From Pyrenochaeta sp. MPI-SDFR-AT-0127 (taxonomy: Eukaryota; Ascomycota; Dothideomycetes; Pleosporales; Cucurbitariaceae): a stretch of 64,000 nucleotides of DNA. Positions 22,770 to 34,234 of this stretch are shown here, piece by piece; within the stretch, counting starts at the first letter, position 1; every line of letters starts with the position of its first letter. The notes under the pieces are model-generated. The model saw only the letters and a program-made list of their open reading frames with translations, did not search any database and had not been told where the DNA came from. The position numbers and the translations under genes are program-made. The DNA is taken from positions 1 to 64,000 of the forward strand of contig JAGTJM010000053.1 in NCBI GenBank assembly GCA_020747015.1, given 5' to 3'.

Positions 22770-25684
22770 GATGGTGTTTTTGTAGAGCAGATTGCGAGTA
22801 GACAAAGGTAAGGAGAGCACTTGGGTTGAATGAATGATGGGATTGTGGCGTTGACAAACGAAGGTGAATGGGTGGAGAATATGCTCGACCAGCGGATGGG
22901 CAACACTTTATACTTGAGCCATCTCTCCTAGTAGCATCACGATAGTCGGAACCCCTTATGAGGGTACACTTCGTATGCAGTACGGACGCTTGTGGCGCCG
23001 ACACTGAAGAAACACACCCAATCTTGAGAAGTCGACTCTCACTCACAGGGTTTATATGCACAGTCACCCCTGGACATTGTGTATCATCGACGATAGGGGA
23101 TCGGGAAAGCTTTCCTATGCAGTCCCACTCGGCTGGGAACACACGGACGAGTACATGAAACCAGATCTCTGGAGTTAAAGTCCCCGGTTCGCGTATTCGG
23201 CTCTCAAAAGTCTTCCGCGGAGCAGCCGGAAAGTTGCGTGTATGCCGAATACGAAAGACGGGATTGGACTGCTTTTTGGCTCACGAAGTCTGGAAGCAAT
23301 ACCACATCATCTTGAAAAGACCTCAACGACTGTGAACAGAGTGCTTCCATCTGTGGAGAAGAATTTCCTCTGCCAGTTGATCTTGACATGGACTGACCCA
23401 TATGGCCTCGGTTCTGGTAGCAATAGATTTCTGCTGGGCACGCCACTTTCGGGGTGCATCAGGGCTGCTACCATGCTACCGCAAACAGGGTTTGTTCCGT
23501 CAGGGTTGCTAGGACCTATCCTGCAGATCAATCTGATCTACGATGAGCCGATAAGCGGCCGAGCGTCGCCTGGCTCCAACATGATGATAATACTCGTCAC
23601 TTTTTCATCTTCTCCACATCCGCGCTAGACAAGCCACCACCGCTACTATACCAAACATGTTCTTCACGAGTGTACAAGTGCTCGCACCATAATTTTATTC
23701 TGGGCAATATTCTGATGGCTAGCTAGATTGAAAACATGACTATTGACTCGCCTGTCTCGATACTCCAGGCAACCGTTTTCGTATGGGCCTGTGGTGGCTA
23801 CTTCGCTTACGATGACTAGCGAATGCGGATAGAGGTGCCGCTGTAGTACGTCAGGCCACGACCATTGTACACTGTCTGATTCATGGACCACTCGTTCAGA
23901 CAAGACTATGCAGCTAAACTACACTCCCGGGATCCGCGTCAGCGACTCCTCACATTCCCACCACTCATGTTTGACGAGATGTACCCTAGTATCCCTGCCT
24001 GGAGCTGAAGACCTGCACCTGGTCGCTCAGACCGCCTGTCACCTGGACTTGCCTCCACCGATCAAAATGGCAATCCGGGTTCGCTTATCGTTCCAGGATC
24101 ACAGAGATTAACTTCTGAGCTACCCCAGCATGCTCAGTACGCCTCGATAATCGAATTTCACATCAGCACATGACTCAAGAGAAGGATTGTGTCTGACATG
24201 CGGCCATTTGTTGTGCCACATTGTACTGATACCATTTGGCCATTGATTGTGAAGCTAGTCTTAGCATTGGCACCGTGCCTGTCAACTACACCCTCTACTG
24301 ACTCAAACAGAAAATAGGCCCCAAAGTATTTACTCCATGATTTCCTTATTTAGAGCTGCTCTGGAGATGTGGTGTTCTAGCAATTTGTCAGCGGCGCTGT
24401 CCTTCATCTAAGCTGACTCTCCATATGGTGTCCAACACATCGACAGTCACCGCCTTCCCGTGCATCACGGCAAGGCTGGCGTTTATTTGTGGCGCTCCCA
24501 AGGCTGAGGGCCGTTCCGTTCGTCACACCTGAGCTTGGTTTAGATTAATCACCAAACATGCCCTTTGGCTCTCGGAGGCTGTGCTATCAAATTTTAGAAC
24601 CTATGTCAATTGGCTTCCGCTCTTTATCAACTGCATGCTGTCCGCTTACTAAAGACGAGTTGATCGGTACGCTCCCCTTGGCTAATACTGCAGGAACCAA
24701 GCAATGTTGAGGCTTGAAAGACAGCACATTCGTTGTTTCAACCATGACATTGCGCCACGTCACATGCGTCTCCAAATTTCTACACCTTCATGGACGGTCG
24801 GTCGGACTCGGCACTAGGTACTGGCTTTCCTTGAGAGTCTCATGCTTGTAAAGTATAGTTTTGGTCTGCTCAACCATCCATTGCAATGACCTCGGTACAA
24901 CCATATATACAGTTCATATTCCACGCACCCCGGACTATGGGATTCAGCGACCACTCAATGAACAGGGTTATCTCCCACGCATTTTCTAGACATGACATTG
25001 CATCACACAATTTCATAGAGCAACTGCGTCATGCGCCCATGCTGCGGGACATTGGCTCCCGTAACGTGGTATCCATCGACAGAGATACCTCTCTAAAGAT
25101 TGTACGTTAGTTTCAGGTTCTGGGTCTGGAATCAAAATGAGTGGATGGAATGGCAATTTTCTTTTGGCTACAGTAGTTGCTGCTCTCGTGTGTGAGAGTG
25201 TCTTGGTCACTCTTCTTCGGAACCTTCGTGCGCACTACGTGACCTTTCCCCAGTCCAATTTGCACGACACCGCCATTGTTCGCTACCAAACCGGGATTTC
25301 GGCAAAAAAGCTCTCCAATCCGGTCTACCGGCCGCGTTACCCAGCCCCGTTAGCGGCAATGCGCTTCGCCATGTGGTGGAAACACTTATGCATACCATAT
25401 CTTGTACTTGCATCCACTATGCTGCGATCGGCCATTTAAAAAGGCTATGTGGTAGCACCGACGCCTAAACTCAGCCTTGAAACAAAAACTCAACACGGAA
25501 GAGTACCCGAACTAGCAACAGCGGCCTCTGAAATCCGACCAATAATTCAACCTTACGCTGTGGCTTGATTTTGAAGCTTGTACCGCTCACTATCTTACGA
25601 ACCCTGATAACATAGTGAGCCTGGATTACAGCCATTAAAATCGTACCATGAACAGCCTCGATGTTCTAGACGCTAACCACGCTT

Positions 25685-25715
<31 letters not shown>

Positions 25716-27548
25716 AGCATGTCTAGTCGTAGAGATTCCAACAACAGGACTCCTGTAGCACAATGTCGCTCGAGCTCCTCGAACAATATCAAATGCTATT
25801 ATAAATATATTGATGTCCAGGACGTTATGTGGAATTGGTCATGCTATCTGTCTGGAGACGGATTGTATACCTGCTTGCATCGTGCGACGTTCACCACCTG
25901 CACCGCTTTTTGGTTCCTGACTCCTCAACCACGTGAATTGTATACCAGTCATGCTCCAGTCGTATACCGCGGAAGTAAAGCGCGAAATTGGGATGCGCCC
26001 CTAACGCCAGAGATCATGCTTACTTCTCAATAACACGCACTGCAGGATACATTGGACGCCTTCCTTGTCGGCAAAAAGGCCACAGCTTTCGGCCCAAAAC
26101 CCCCTACCATACCACTTTCAAAAGCCAATCTCCATGTTGTTTCCGCCAGAGACGGAGTATACCTCCTCATCCGGAGATGCCTACATACATGGAGCTGCAC
26201 CCACAAGCGCTCGCCAACAGTCGCAGTCTCACCCACAGTGGTTCCGCGACGTTTGACAACAGCTCATCGTGTTCGTACACCCTCCCACGGGCTCGATTCC
26301 GGCTTCTTGCATGTCCGCTTTGTAACCGGGCGGCTATGCAACGAATATGTCGCGCATGAGCGGTGCGACGCCTGGTAGGGCGCTGCATGCGGACGTCTCG
26401 TCTCGCCTCGCCTCGTTCGTGTGCGCACAAGATAAGCCATACCGGTGTTCACCCGGGTGCTGCAAGGCTTTGGCATATCGGAAATACCAGTATCTGGCAT
26501 CTTGATAGTGGCGGGTGAGGCGGAGAGCTGGCAAGTGTATTGGTGGGCAGTGAACAAGTGGAGATGCGAAGTACATGAGTGTTATCATGCCAACGGCTGA
26601 ATGACGTGACGACAACTGAATCTGAAACTATTCCATAGCTCGCTTTGTTCGATCACTGATTCCTCGATCAGAATTGGATTGCACTCTAGATTGGAGGCTA
26701 TTCTCAGCATAGAGTTCGAGCAGGCAAATACATCTTCCGTAACGATCGGCATCCTCAACGTAGGGTTGGAAAACAGACATCTCTATACGCGTATCTACAG
26801 CTTGGGAAGGAGGATCCATTGAGCTTGGTCCATAATGCCACACTCTAGTGCGCAAATCTATACTTTCAAGCCAGAATCAAGGAGCAAGCCTGTCCCTTTC
26901 AAGTCCACCCGGGTGCGTGTATGCGTGAGTGAGAAACGTAATTCACAGAGATGAGGAATCGCATCATCGGAAACTTTAAAATGCACGGTAGGTAGACACG
27001 TTTTATTGTGATGATATTTACGGCTCTTGCAGGTCTCGGGGGAGGAAGAATATCATGCATATGTAGCATACTGAAAACAGCATCATCGCTAAACGCTTTC
27101 AAAAAACAACAACAAAAAGGTGAGAATAGGACAAGCCATATACAACTCTTGTGTATTTTGAAAGAGATGAGGGGTGCATGTGCCCAGCAAGGAGGGGGCC
27201 GGGGAGTCGTAAGGGTGTAGAAGAGCAGGGGAGACGAGAGGAATGATAGATCAGACATGAAGTCTGGAATCTGAGGCGTGCCGTGGGTTCCGATGTTGCT
27301 GCTTCTTGCCGGGCATGAGCTCCTCGGTCCGACGAAGAGGGTCGTGTCTGTGCCGAAGCGGGATATGCCCGTTGAACGCCTTGCCACGAAGCACTCTTGG
27401 TCCCATTGGGAAGAGCTAGGCCTGCATTAGCGCCCCTCTGCCCAGACAGATCCTGGGTTGGACAATGAATGGCGTATGGCAGGCTCAGGGACAGCCGCCT
27501 GTGCGTGTCCAGGGATTTTTGAGTGACATGGCAGGTTCGGTTGAACGC
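22770..27548. other. Long stretch without a recognisable gene
   Basis: About 4.8 kb of ordinary base composition, not RIP-affected, in which I find no domain or convincing exon chain. It contains a perfect CTT microsatellite at 25682-25714. The right end, about 26900-27548, is probably the 3' untranslated region of the phospholipase gene on minus. It may hold noncoding transcripts or fast-evolving small genes I cannot see. Confidence 0.5.
25682..25714 (+). repeat. CTT microsatellite, 11 units
   Basis: Thirty-three bases of perfect CTT repeats in a gene-free region. Confidence 0.95.
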
Positions 27549-30237
27549 TCACTGCGCACGACTGACCGTCTTTCGTATGCGCACCAGCAAGACACCCTTG
27601 GTGATCACGCCATTTGCATCGTAGAGATGCAACATCCGCAGGCCTGGTTGCAGACGATCGAGCCGGAAGCACGCCCATGCAGCAAGATCGTCGCTTATGC
27701 GCTCGTCGTCCATGACTTTGAATCTGCAGGGTTCGGGGTTAGCAATGCCCTAAAACAAACTACAGATGTTTCTTCCAGAAATGGATGTAATCCTTGAAGC
27801 ACTGGGGTCCAGGTTGCCTAGCGACGTGTCTGGCGCCCCTGATGAGCTGGCCTGGCGTTTGGATAGGAGCCATGTGTAGCAGTCATGGATGGAAATGTCG
27901 TGACCATATTGGCTGGACCAGAGTGCCGACTCGTGCTGCAACTGCGCGATAGCGTGTGACCTGATAACGGGGATTTGGAATACGGCTGAAGGATCCGAGG
28001 GCTGTATTGAGAAATGCTGCATTGTATCGACGTTGGAAAAGTGACGAGGCGCTGGCGCTAGAACGGGTATAAATGCACTATGCATGACGTGCAGTAGCAT
28101 GCAGCAGCGTTTGGTCCCGATCCCAGTGTTGTGTAACGGGTATCGTGACGAGGTTCCGGCCCTTCAGTGGACTTGCGAACCCTGGAAGCATGTAAAGCGT
28201 ACTGAGCACGCAGCGCTGCTGCAGTCATGGCCAAGTAGAGGCACAGGTCCGTTACAACCTGGCGGCTTCCAATGCTTTTCGCAATCGTGGCCATCGTATT
28301 CACAGATACCGGTCAGATCCTCGCTCCCATGTCGACGAGAATGGTTGGATTTACAAAGGAGATAGGACTTACCTGACAAATGTCAATTCCTCCGTAACAC
28401 CGTATACACCCTCAAACTTCACAATCTCGCGTCCGAAATCGGGGTTTGTTGTACGATACGTCTTTGTCTTCAGCTTGTACTCGCCCTTCTGGCTGCGACC
28501 ATTGCCAGGGACAGGCTCGGCAGTGCGTTCTTCTGGCTTTTCGACATGTAGCTCAACCTTGATGAACGGTTTGAAGGATTTCGGGTCGTCCTCATCTGGT
28601 GGCAGGGGAATATCCTGGCCAGCGAGAAACTCGATGCTCAAGTCGAGGTTGTGATGAGCGATTGCAGTCTTCTGTGTTGGTTCCTGACTTGTGCTGCGAT
28701 AGCCTTCTGGCTTGAGAACCCAGCCTGCAGTGCCAGCGAACATGCCTTCGTTCTGCATCATGCCTCCATCCCATCGTTGCCAGTTGAGGGCTACTATCTG
28801 CACACCAGCACGCCAAAAGACGGATGGATTGAGATTCGAGGAGTTCAATCGGAAACCCTTAGGATATGCGCGCATGAAAAAGTGCTTATTGTGCTTGAAG
28901 AGACCTGCAGGATTCGTCTCGTGAACCTCCATCAAAGCCTTTTCAGACAGTGAGAAGACATGAGTGGGTATACTCGCTTCTGGTGTGTCGAGACCTTTGT
29001 AGTGATAGCCTCCAAAGTAGACACCAAGCTTCGACAAGGCGTCTATCACCTTCGGTTTGGGCGCTGGGGGCTTCTTCTCACCGTCAGGGGCCTCATCTGA
29101 CGTTTCAGACGAAGCGACTGATTCGACACTTGTAGTGTGTTTGAGAGGCGGTGCTGGCGCTTGCAGTGTGGTGGGCTTTGGGTCGATAGCTTCTGAGGGC
29201 TTCGCGTGCGAAGAACGCTTCACCTTTACGAGGATCTTGTTTTCCAGCTCCTTCAATGTTGGCAGACTGGTCTTCTCAGAAGCTTGAGAGGGGTCGAGTG
29301 GTAGTTCCACTAGCAGGCCCTTCCAGTACTCATTCATGAGCTCGACCATAATCTCCTGTTGCTCTGGGCAAGTATGGACTTCAAGACTGACGATGAGTGG
29401 AAGACTCGAGACCTTGAAAGCGTACTCTCTGATGGTCGCGCATACGGCTCGGAAAGACATTTCCTTGGTCAAGGTGTAGCCGTGATACACCCTTGGCTCT
29501 GCTCTCTGTGTATAAGAAGTCGAACGCCAGGGCTGAACTCCCTGCTCACTTTCTGGCGGCGGAGGTGAAGCGTCCTTTGATTTGTCGTCAGACGCTTCCT
29601 TCCTTCCGAATCTGAGCTCCAGTCTCTTGCGGATGCCAAGCCCTGTCTTGCTCTTCTTTTCCTTCTTGTCCTTCATTGCGCCAGGATTGCCCAGGGCGGC
29701 TTCCTCGTCAGAGCTTGAATCCGAGGGCTCATCGCCGTCCCAGACGTCAATCTCCACACAGCGGCAGCCTCGAAGAAGGACGTTCTTGTAGGCATCCACG
29801 CTCGAGTCACTCGAGAGCTGATTTCCAGTGAGGTATGTGTTGTGGCTGGACGAGATGAAGTAGTTTGATATGGGGTACGATTCGTCGACAGGCAGCGCAG
29901 GCTTCATGACATTCGCCGAGCCAGACAAGAAGTAGTTTGCAAAATGGGAGAAGGAGCCGTCCTGTAGCAATTCCACATCCTGGCCCGAGTATTGCTGTTC
30001 TTCGGCCAGCCAGCGTGTCTGGCCCTCCTTGGTCCCAAGCTGGTACTGCTTCGCGAGCTCAGCATGTGCTGTTCGCAGGTGTTGGACTAGAAGCGGCGAC
30101 AACGCATCCACTACGCGTGCCTTTGCTGTCTCTGAGGCAGTCCCTCCACCTGCCTGCAGTTGTGGTTCATCGAGCTTTGGCGCGCCGAGCTTTGGATCTT
30201 TGGCGGGGTTGGTCATGGTGGTGGGGAAGTTATGCAC
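27549..30237 (-). CDS. Phosphoinositide-specific phospholipase C
   Basis: Hydrolyses PIP2 to diacylglycerol and inositol trisphosphate at the membrane. Exon 1, 30237-28373, and exon 2, 27723-27549, give 679 aa. X domain: SNYFISSSHNTYLTGNQL with a catalytic His, CRCVEIDVWDG and LPLIVSLEVHTCPEQQ. An acidic, Ser-rich insert sits inside the X domain (DGDEPSDSSSDEEAALG, then a Lys-rich block). Y domain: LSKLGVYFGGYHYKGLD, FFMRAYPKGFRLNSSN and ALNWQRWDGGMMQNEGMF. C2 domain: begins near LDLSIEFLAGQDIPLPPDE. The C2 domain is split by one unusually long intron (28372-27724, 649 nt; GTAAGT...CTGCAG with GCTAAC upstream); the joined sequence reads ELTFVRFKVMDDERISDDLA, as expected for the family. An alternative start at 30216 is possible. 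EF hands are not evident, consistent with the short fungal type. Confidence 0.92.
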
Positions 30238-30928
30238 ACAGCGGAGTCAACAGGTGTCAACTTTGAGGCGTCTGTGGGCAGTGGAGCGTTGGAGGGCGCA
30301 GGGGAATCGGGGAAGGCAGCAGAAGTTATGCGGCGTGAGGCTCGTTGAAGGAAATATTGAATGCCTGAGGTTTTAAGGCGTGAGAGCTCAGCCGTTGCTT
30401 ATGGGTGTCAGCTCTCCTTGAAACAACATGCTAAGCCGTCATGTGAGCAGCATGGCCACAGACCGTTCAATGCTATATCAACACCCTCGCCGAATCCTGG
30501 ATCTACAGGGCAAGTTTAAGGAGAATGCGGTTGCAAAGTACAAAGAAGCGTGACCTGATGGTGAAGAGCGGCCCGCGCCATGACAACGGGCAGGCCGTCA
30601 GCTCGAGCCTACCTTGGCTTGCCGCTCTTCCGTTTGATCGTCCAATTGGAACATGAAAGCCCACGTGGAATACTTGCTTTCCAGCAGAGATGCGACGGGT
30701 GACGTTTGTCTGTCTGTCTGTCTGTCGCAGATGAGAGACAATCCAAGCTTTGCCTTTTTGCTTTTGTTGCCCGCAGCGCTTGCATACCCTTGACATGTGC
30801 CAGTTTGCAGCCTCGCCAAGTCGTCGACGTCACCCAGGGTCCAGATTCACCGTGGCCGTCGACCATTGTCCAAGCTCCCCACGCGTTTTGACCATTCTTA
30901 CTCGCTTCACGCGCTAGTTTGAGCCACA
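30238..30928. other. Divergent intergenic region, PLC and cupin genes
   Basis: About 690 bases between two divergent start codons. Holds a short TCTG microsatellite (four units, 30709-30724). No gene supported. Confidence 0.5.
30709..30724 (+). repeat. TCTG microsatellite, 4 units
   Basis: Four perfect TCTG units within the region upstream of the small cupin gene. Confidence 0.8.
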
Positions 30929-31266
30929 ATGGCAAAGTCGCGCAAAGAAGCAGAGAGCGAAGTCAGGTCCTGGGGCTTCGACCACGTCTTTACTTGGACC
31001 GATGGGCCGTAAGCTGGCCTTGACTGCCATCATACCCAGTGAAGAGCGCTGACTTTTGCTAAAGAAATGCCCACTACCCGCCCCATAAACACAATGGCGT
31101 CACTACACACCTCGTTCTAAGCGGTTCCATAACGTACACGTACCCTGAGGATGCAGAGCCAAAGAAGGAGACAATAGGTCCTGGTGCACGCTGGGATGTA
31201 GACGCGAAGCAAGTGCATGAGGTTTGGGTGGGCAAAGAGGGCTGCACATATGTCATTGGGGAATGA
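30929..31266 (+). CDS. Small single-domain cupin protein
   Basis: Two exons, 30929-31008 and 31065-31266, with a 56-nt intron (GTAAGC...CTAAAG), give 93 aa. The sequence SWGFDHVFTWTDGPNAHYPP, then HKHNGVTTHLVLSGSITYTY and VDAKQVHEVWVGKEGC, is a compact beta-barrel cupin with the metal-type histidines H-x-H and a later H in QVHEVW. Such small fungal cupins may bind a metal, but their reactions are unknown. Both exons are too short to appear as long frames, so the gene is easy to miss. Its stop lies 53 bp from the stop of the NUFIP-like gene on the other strand, so the transcripts probably overlap at the 3' ends. Confidence 0.78.
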
Positions 31267-31319
31267 TAATATCACAAGACTACAACAATGAATACAATCA
31301 TCATTATCCAGTCTCATGT

Positions 31320-32972
31320 TCAGCCAAGGAAACCATGCTGGCCCAGGTACTTGATCGCATCCAGCGCCAATTGATCCCTCTTCACCAGCTCCTGCTCCAC
31401 CATCATTCCATACAGCCCCACTCGTTTCACTTCCTTTGGAGGATGCGCAAATCTGCACCTGTTACTGTAGCTGCATCGTCCATGCTGCTCCCAATCGCGG
31501 CAGATCCTCTCTTTGCCCTTTTCAGACCGTGGCAGAGTTGGTTTAGGCGCAGGTGGTGGGACAGTGATGGGCTGAGGACCGACTTTTGACGACACCGGCG
31601 CGGGTGCCTGGTCGCTTTCGTCAGACTCGGGCTCAGACTCGTCTGATTCTTCAGAGCTGGAGACGACAGACGACTCTGATAGCACCGATCCTTCTTCGTC
31701 AGACTCTGTTTCGCTGTTGTAGCCAAGTCCAAGGTCGACGGTACTTGGTGCTGCCTGTTTCTGCATCATGCTTTCATGAAGCTTTCTCCGCAGCGCTGCG
31801 AGCTCTTCTTGCTTTTTCTTGCTGTTCTCCTCATTCTGTTTACTATCTCTGCTTCTCTCTGGAACTTCTGGCGGTTTGTGTTTGACCTGTTCGCCGACGT
31901 CCTGCACGTTTGGCGGCTTCCCCTTCAGTTTGCGCAGAAATTCTATTTCACTCTTCCTTTTTGTTGCAGATTCTTCTGCTTTCTCCATAATCCTCTTTCT
32001 TGTAGGGAATCTCTTCCTTCGATCCTTGATCCACGCCGCGACTTCTGCCGCTGTTTGTATTGAAATCTGCTCCCCTTCATGTTCGAATGAAAAACCACCC
32101 CCTTTGAGCTTCTCGGCATATGCAGCTTCCTCATCAACGTCTTCTTCCTTCTCTTCTCCACTGGCTTCATCTGGTATGGAGTCATGCGTGAGGCCTAGGT
32201 GGACTTTGCGCTTCTCCTGGGTTTTCTTGTTCTTTGATTTTGATGTCATGGATGGTTGTGTGACAGGCGATGGGAGAGAGAAGCCAAAACTGGGCACAGG
32301 TGGTGCTACAGTGGCCTTTGCCCGCGGTGGCTTCGAGCCTTGTTGCGATAGCTTCCGGGGCGATGGTGATTGCGCATAGTCGCTATGATCATTCAGCTTT
32401 CGCTTTTGACCTGCGTGCTGGGGCGGAGAGTATCGAGGCGCTGGTTGCGCATGCTGAGGTGGAGATGATTGCGATTGCTGGGGGCCAGCGCTCCCTATAC
32501 CGGCCATGTGATTGGCAAACGCAGCCATTGATTGCTGTCCAGCTGGCGTTGACATGAAAGACATGGCCGAAGCGAGAGCGTTTGGATCGACTTGCGACTG
32601 CGCTTGCCCTCCCACTTGTGCTTGGTTTGTGAAGAAGGGATTGATGTATGCTCTGACAGGAGTCGCATTCGGCAATGTGCTCATCGGCGACGGAGAAGTT
32701 TGATACTGCTCCTGGCCATAGGCATTATTGGAGCCTCCTCTCTGGTACCCGCCTCCTCTCGAGCTGCCTCTACCGCGTCCATCTCCACGCGCATTACTCT
32801 GACCATGTCCACCTCGGCCACCACCTCGGCCCTGCCCTCCTCCTCTCCCACGACCCCTCTCCCCTGCGCCTCTGGTATGACCACCTCGCTGACTTGCGTA
32901 TGGCTGCTGGGTATCGCTGGACGACGCCTTCGGCGGCGGCGGAGGTGGAGGCGGAAACTTGAACGACGTCAT
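31320..32972 (-). CDS. NUFIP1/Rsa1-like snoRNP assembly protein with CCCH zinc finger
   Basis: Single exon, 550 aa. Starts with a poly-Pro leader (MTSFKFPPPPPPPP), then an RGG/GRG-rich region (about residues 30-80) typical of nucleolar RNA-binding proteins, a Gln/Pro/Ser-rich middle, and the conserved NUFIP peptide AEVAAWIKDRRKRFPTRKRI, which in the family binds Snu13/15.5K during box C/D snoRNP assembly. An acidic serine stretch follows (SETESDEEGSVLSESS), and near the C-terminus a CCCH finger, CRDWEQHGRCSYSNRCRFAH. The architecture fits a fungal orthologue of NUFIP1 (yeast Rsa1), a nuclear factor working with the R2TP/HSP90 system. It faces the RPC8 gene with a 303-bp shared upstream region. 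Confidence 0.85.
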   Translation of the reverse strand: MTSFKFPPPPPPPPKASSSDTQQPYASQRGGHTRGAGERGRGRGGGQGRGGGRGGHGQSNARGDGRGRGSSRGGGYQRGGSNNAYGQEQYQTSPSPMSTLPNATPVRAYINPFFTNQAQVGGQAQSQVDPNALASAMSFMSTPAGQQSMAAFANHMAGIGSAGPQQSQSSPPQHAQPAPRYSPPQHAGQKRKLNDHSDYAQSPSPRKLSQQGSKPPRAKATVAPPVPSFGFSLPSPVTQPSMTSKSKNKKTQEKRKVHLGLTHDSIPDEASGEEKEEDVDEEAAYAEKLKGGGFSFEHEGEQISIQTAAEVAAWIKDRRKRFPTRKRIMEKAEESATKRKSEIEFLRKLKGKPPNVQDVGEQVKHKPPEVPERSRDSKQNEENSKKKQEELAALRRKLHESMMQKQAAPSTVDLGLGYNSETESDEEGSVLSESSVVSSSEESDESEPESDESDQAPAPVSSKVGPQPITVPPPAPKPTLPRSEKGKERICRDWEQHGRCSYSNRCRFAHPPKEVKRVGLYGMMVEQELVKRDQLALDAIKYLGQHGFLG

Positions 32973-33275
32973 CGCGACAGCTGTTCGGTGTGTAGCTCAG
33001 TCGCACAGAGTATTACACTTCATGTCTTGGGACAATATCTACTCCAAAGCGCGAAACAATTAAAGTTAATAATCGCGAAGAAGTAAAAGGCAGTTTGAGA
33101 TGAGACGCGCCTCGGGGGTCCGACACAGTCTAAAAAGTTGTTATCGATAACACTAGTGTCGAGCTAATAATGTATCAAGTCCACAGCTTCGCCTTGACTC
33201 TCGCGTCCGTTCTACCATGTCTAGGTAGTAATCCCTCGATATCTCCATATCCATGAAGCCTCCGAAAATACGATC
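32973..33275. promoter_or_regulatory. Shared promoter of NUFIP-like and RPC8 genes
   Basis: 303 bp between divergent ATGs at 32972 (minus) and 33276 (plus). Both products serve RNA biogenesis, so co-regulation is plausible; no specific site was identified. Confidence 0.45.
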
Positions 33276-34234
33276 ATGTTCATACTTGTAAGTGGCGAAT
33301 TCTCTCGTTGGATCATGCACTCTGGGCGAATCTGGCATCATGTCCCACCCTTGTTACGGGAAAATTTGTGAGATGATACAAACAACAGACGCCTAGCAAT
33401 CAGCCAGCCCTGTAGCTATTTCGACCCAGACCATTATCACTACGCTCCAAATTCATTTGAGTATACGGGGCACTACTGACCACTCCATAGACCACGATTC
33501 AAGACCTGATACAGATCACGCCGCAGGACTTTGAAAAGCCTAGCGCGCAAGCTATCAAGGATGTAGTCAACGAGAAATACAGCAACAAAATTGTCCCTGG
33601 CATCGGTCTCTGTATATGTATGTGGGACTTGATCTCAGCTACCGAAGGCCTGATTGGTCACGGCACAGGCCTCGTCAACGTGAACAGTACGCATTCTTGA
33701 CGCACCTCCAACTCATCCTCTAACAAACTCCAGTCGAGTTCCGCATGTCTGTTTTCCGCCCTTTCCGCGGCGAGATCATCTACGGACGTATCAAGTCGTC
33801 AAATCCCGAAGGCATCATTATCGATCTCGATTTCACCTCTGAAGTCTTCATCCCTTATCAGAATCTCTTTGAGAATTCCTCCTTCTCCAACGCCGAGAAT
33901 GTCTGGGTGTGGAATTCCGATGGCACGGAGCTCTTTCTCGATAAGGGCGAGCCGGTTTTGTTCCGTGTAGAGCAGGAGGAGTGGATCGATCAACGCCCAA
34001 CCATTGTGCAAAAGGATGAGAAGGGTGAGATCATTGAAGAGAGAGGTACGGCATGGAGGGTCATTGTGAGTTGCTAGTCCGGATAGTACTCGATAGTACT
34101 CGCTCGATCTGTGCTGATTATTGTTACAGGGCTCAATGAATCAAGCTGGCCTAGGTCCAACGCTTTGGTGGGGTGAACAGGAAGACGAAGAAGGCGAAGA
34201 GGAGGACGTCGAGATGGATGATGCAGAGGAATGA
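33276..34234 (+). CDS. RPC25: RNA polymerase III subunit RPC8 (Rpc25)
   Basis: Four exons, 33276-33287, 33491-33686, 33734-34065 and 34130-34234, give 214 aa in phase; introns are 203, 47 and 64 nt. The first exon carries only four codons (MFIL) ending in GTAAGT. The joined N-terminus MFILTTIQDLIQITPQDFEK matches the Rpb7-like N-terminal domain, followed by GLIGHGTGLVNVNIEFRMSV and RPFRGEIIYGRI, the start of the S1/OB domain. The C-terminus is acidic (EQEDEEGEEEDVEMDDAEE). In the Rpc25/Rpc17 stalk this subunit takes part in initiation on tRNA and 5S genes. The 203-nt first intron is longer than most here, and its donor lies within four codons of the start. Confidence 0.9.

Noticed and set aside
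26899..27387. 162-codon minus-strand frame downstream of PLC
   Set aside because: Pyrimidine-rich, low-complexity translation with no domain; more likely the 3' untranslated region of PLC.
31819..32379. 186-codon plus-strand frame inside the NUFIP-like gene
   Set aside because: Shadow of the charged, low-complexity coding strand; no independent features.
33153..33341. 62-codon minus-strand frame overlapping RPC8 exon 1
   Set aside because: Reads somewhat protein-like, but it overlaps a well-supported first exon and donor on the other strand and shows no known domain.
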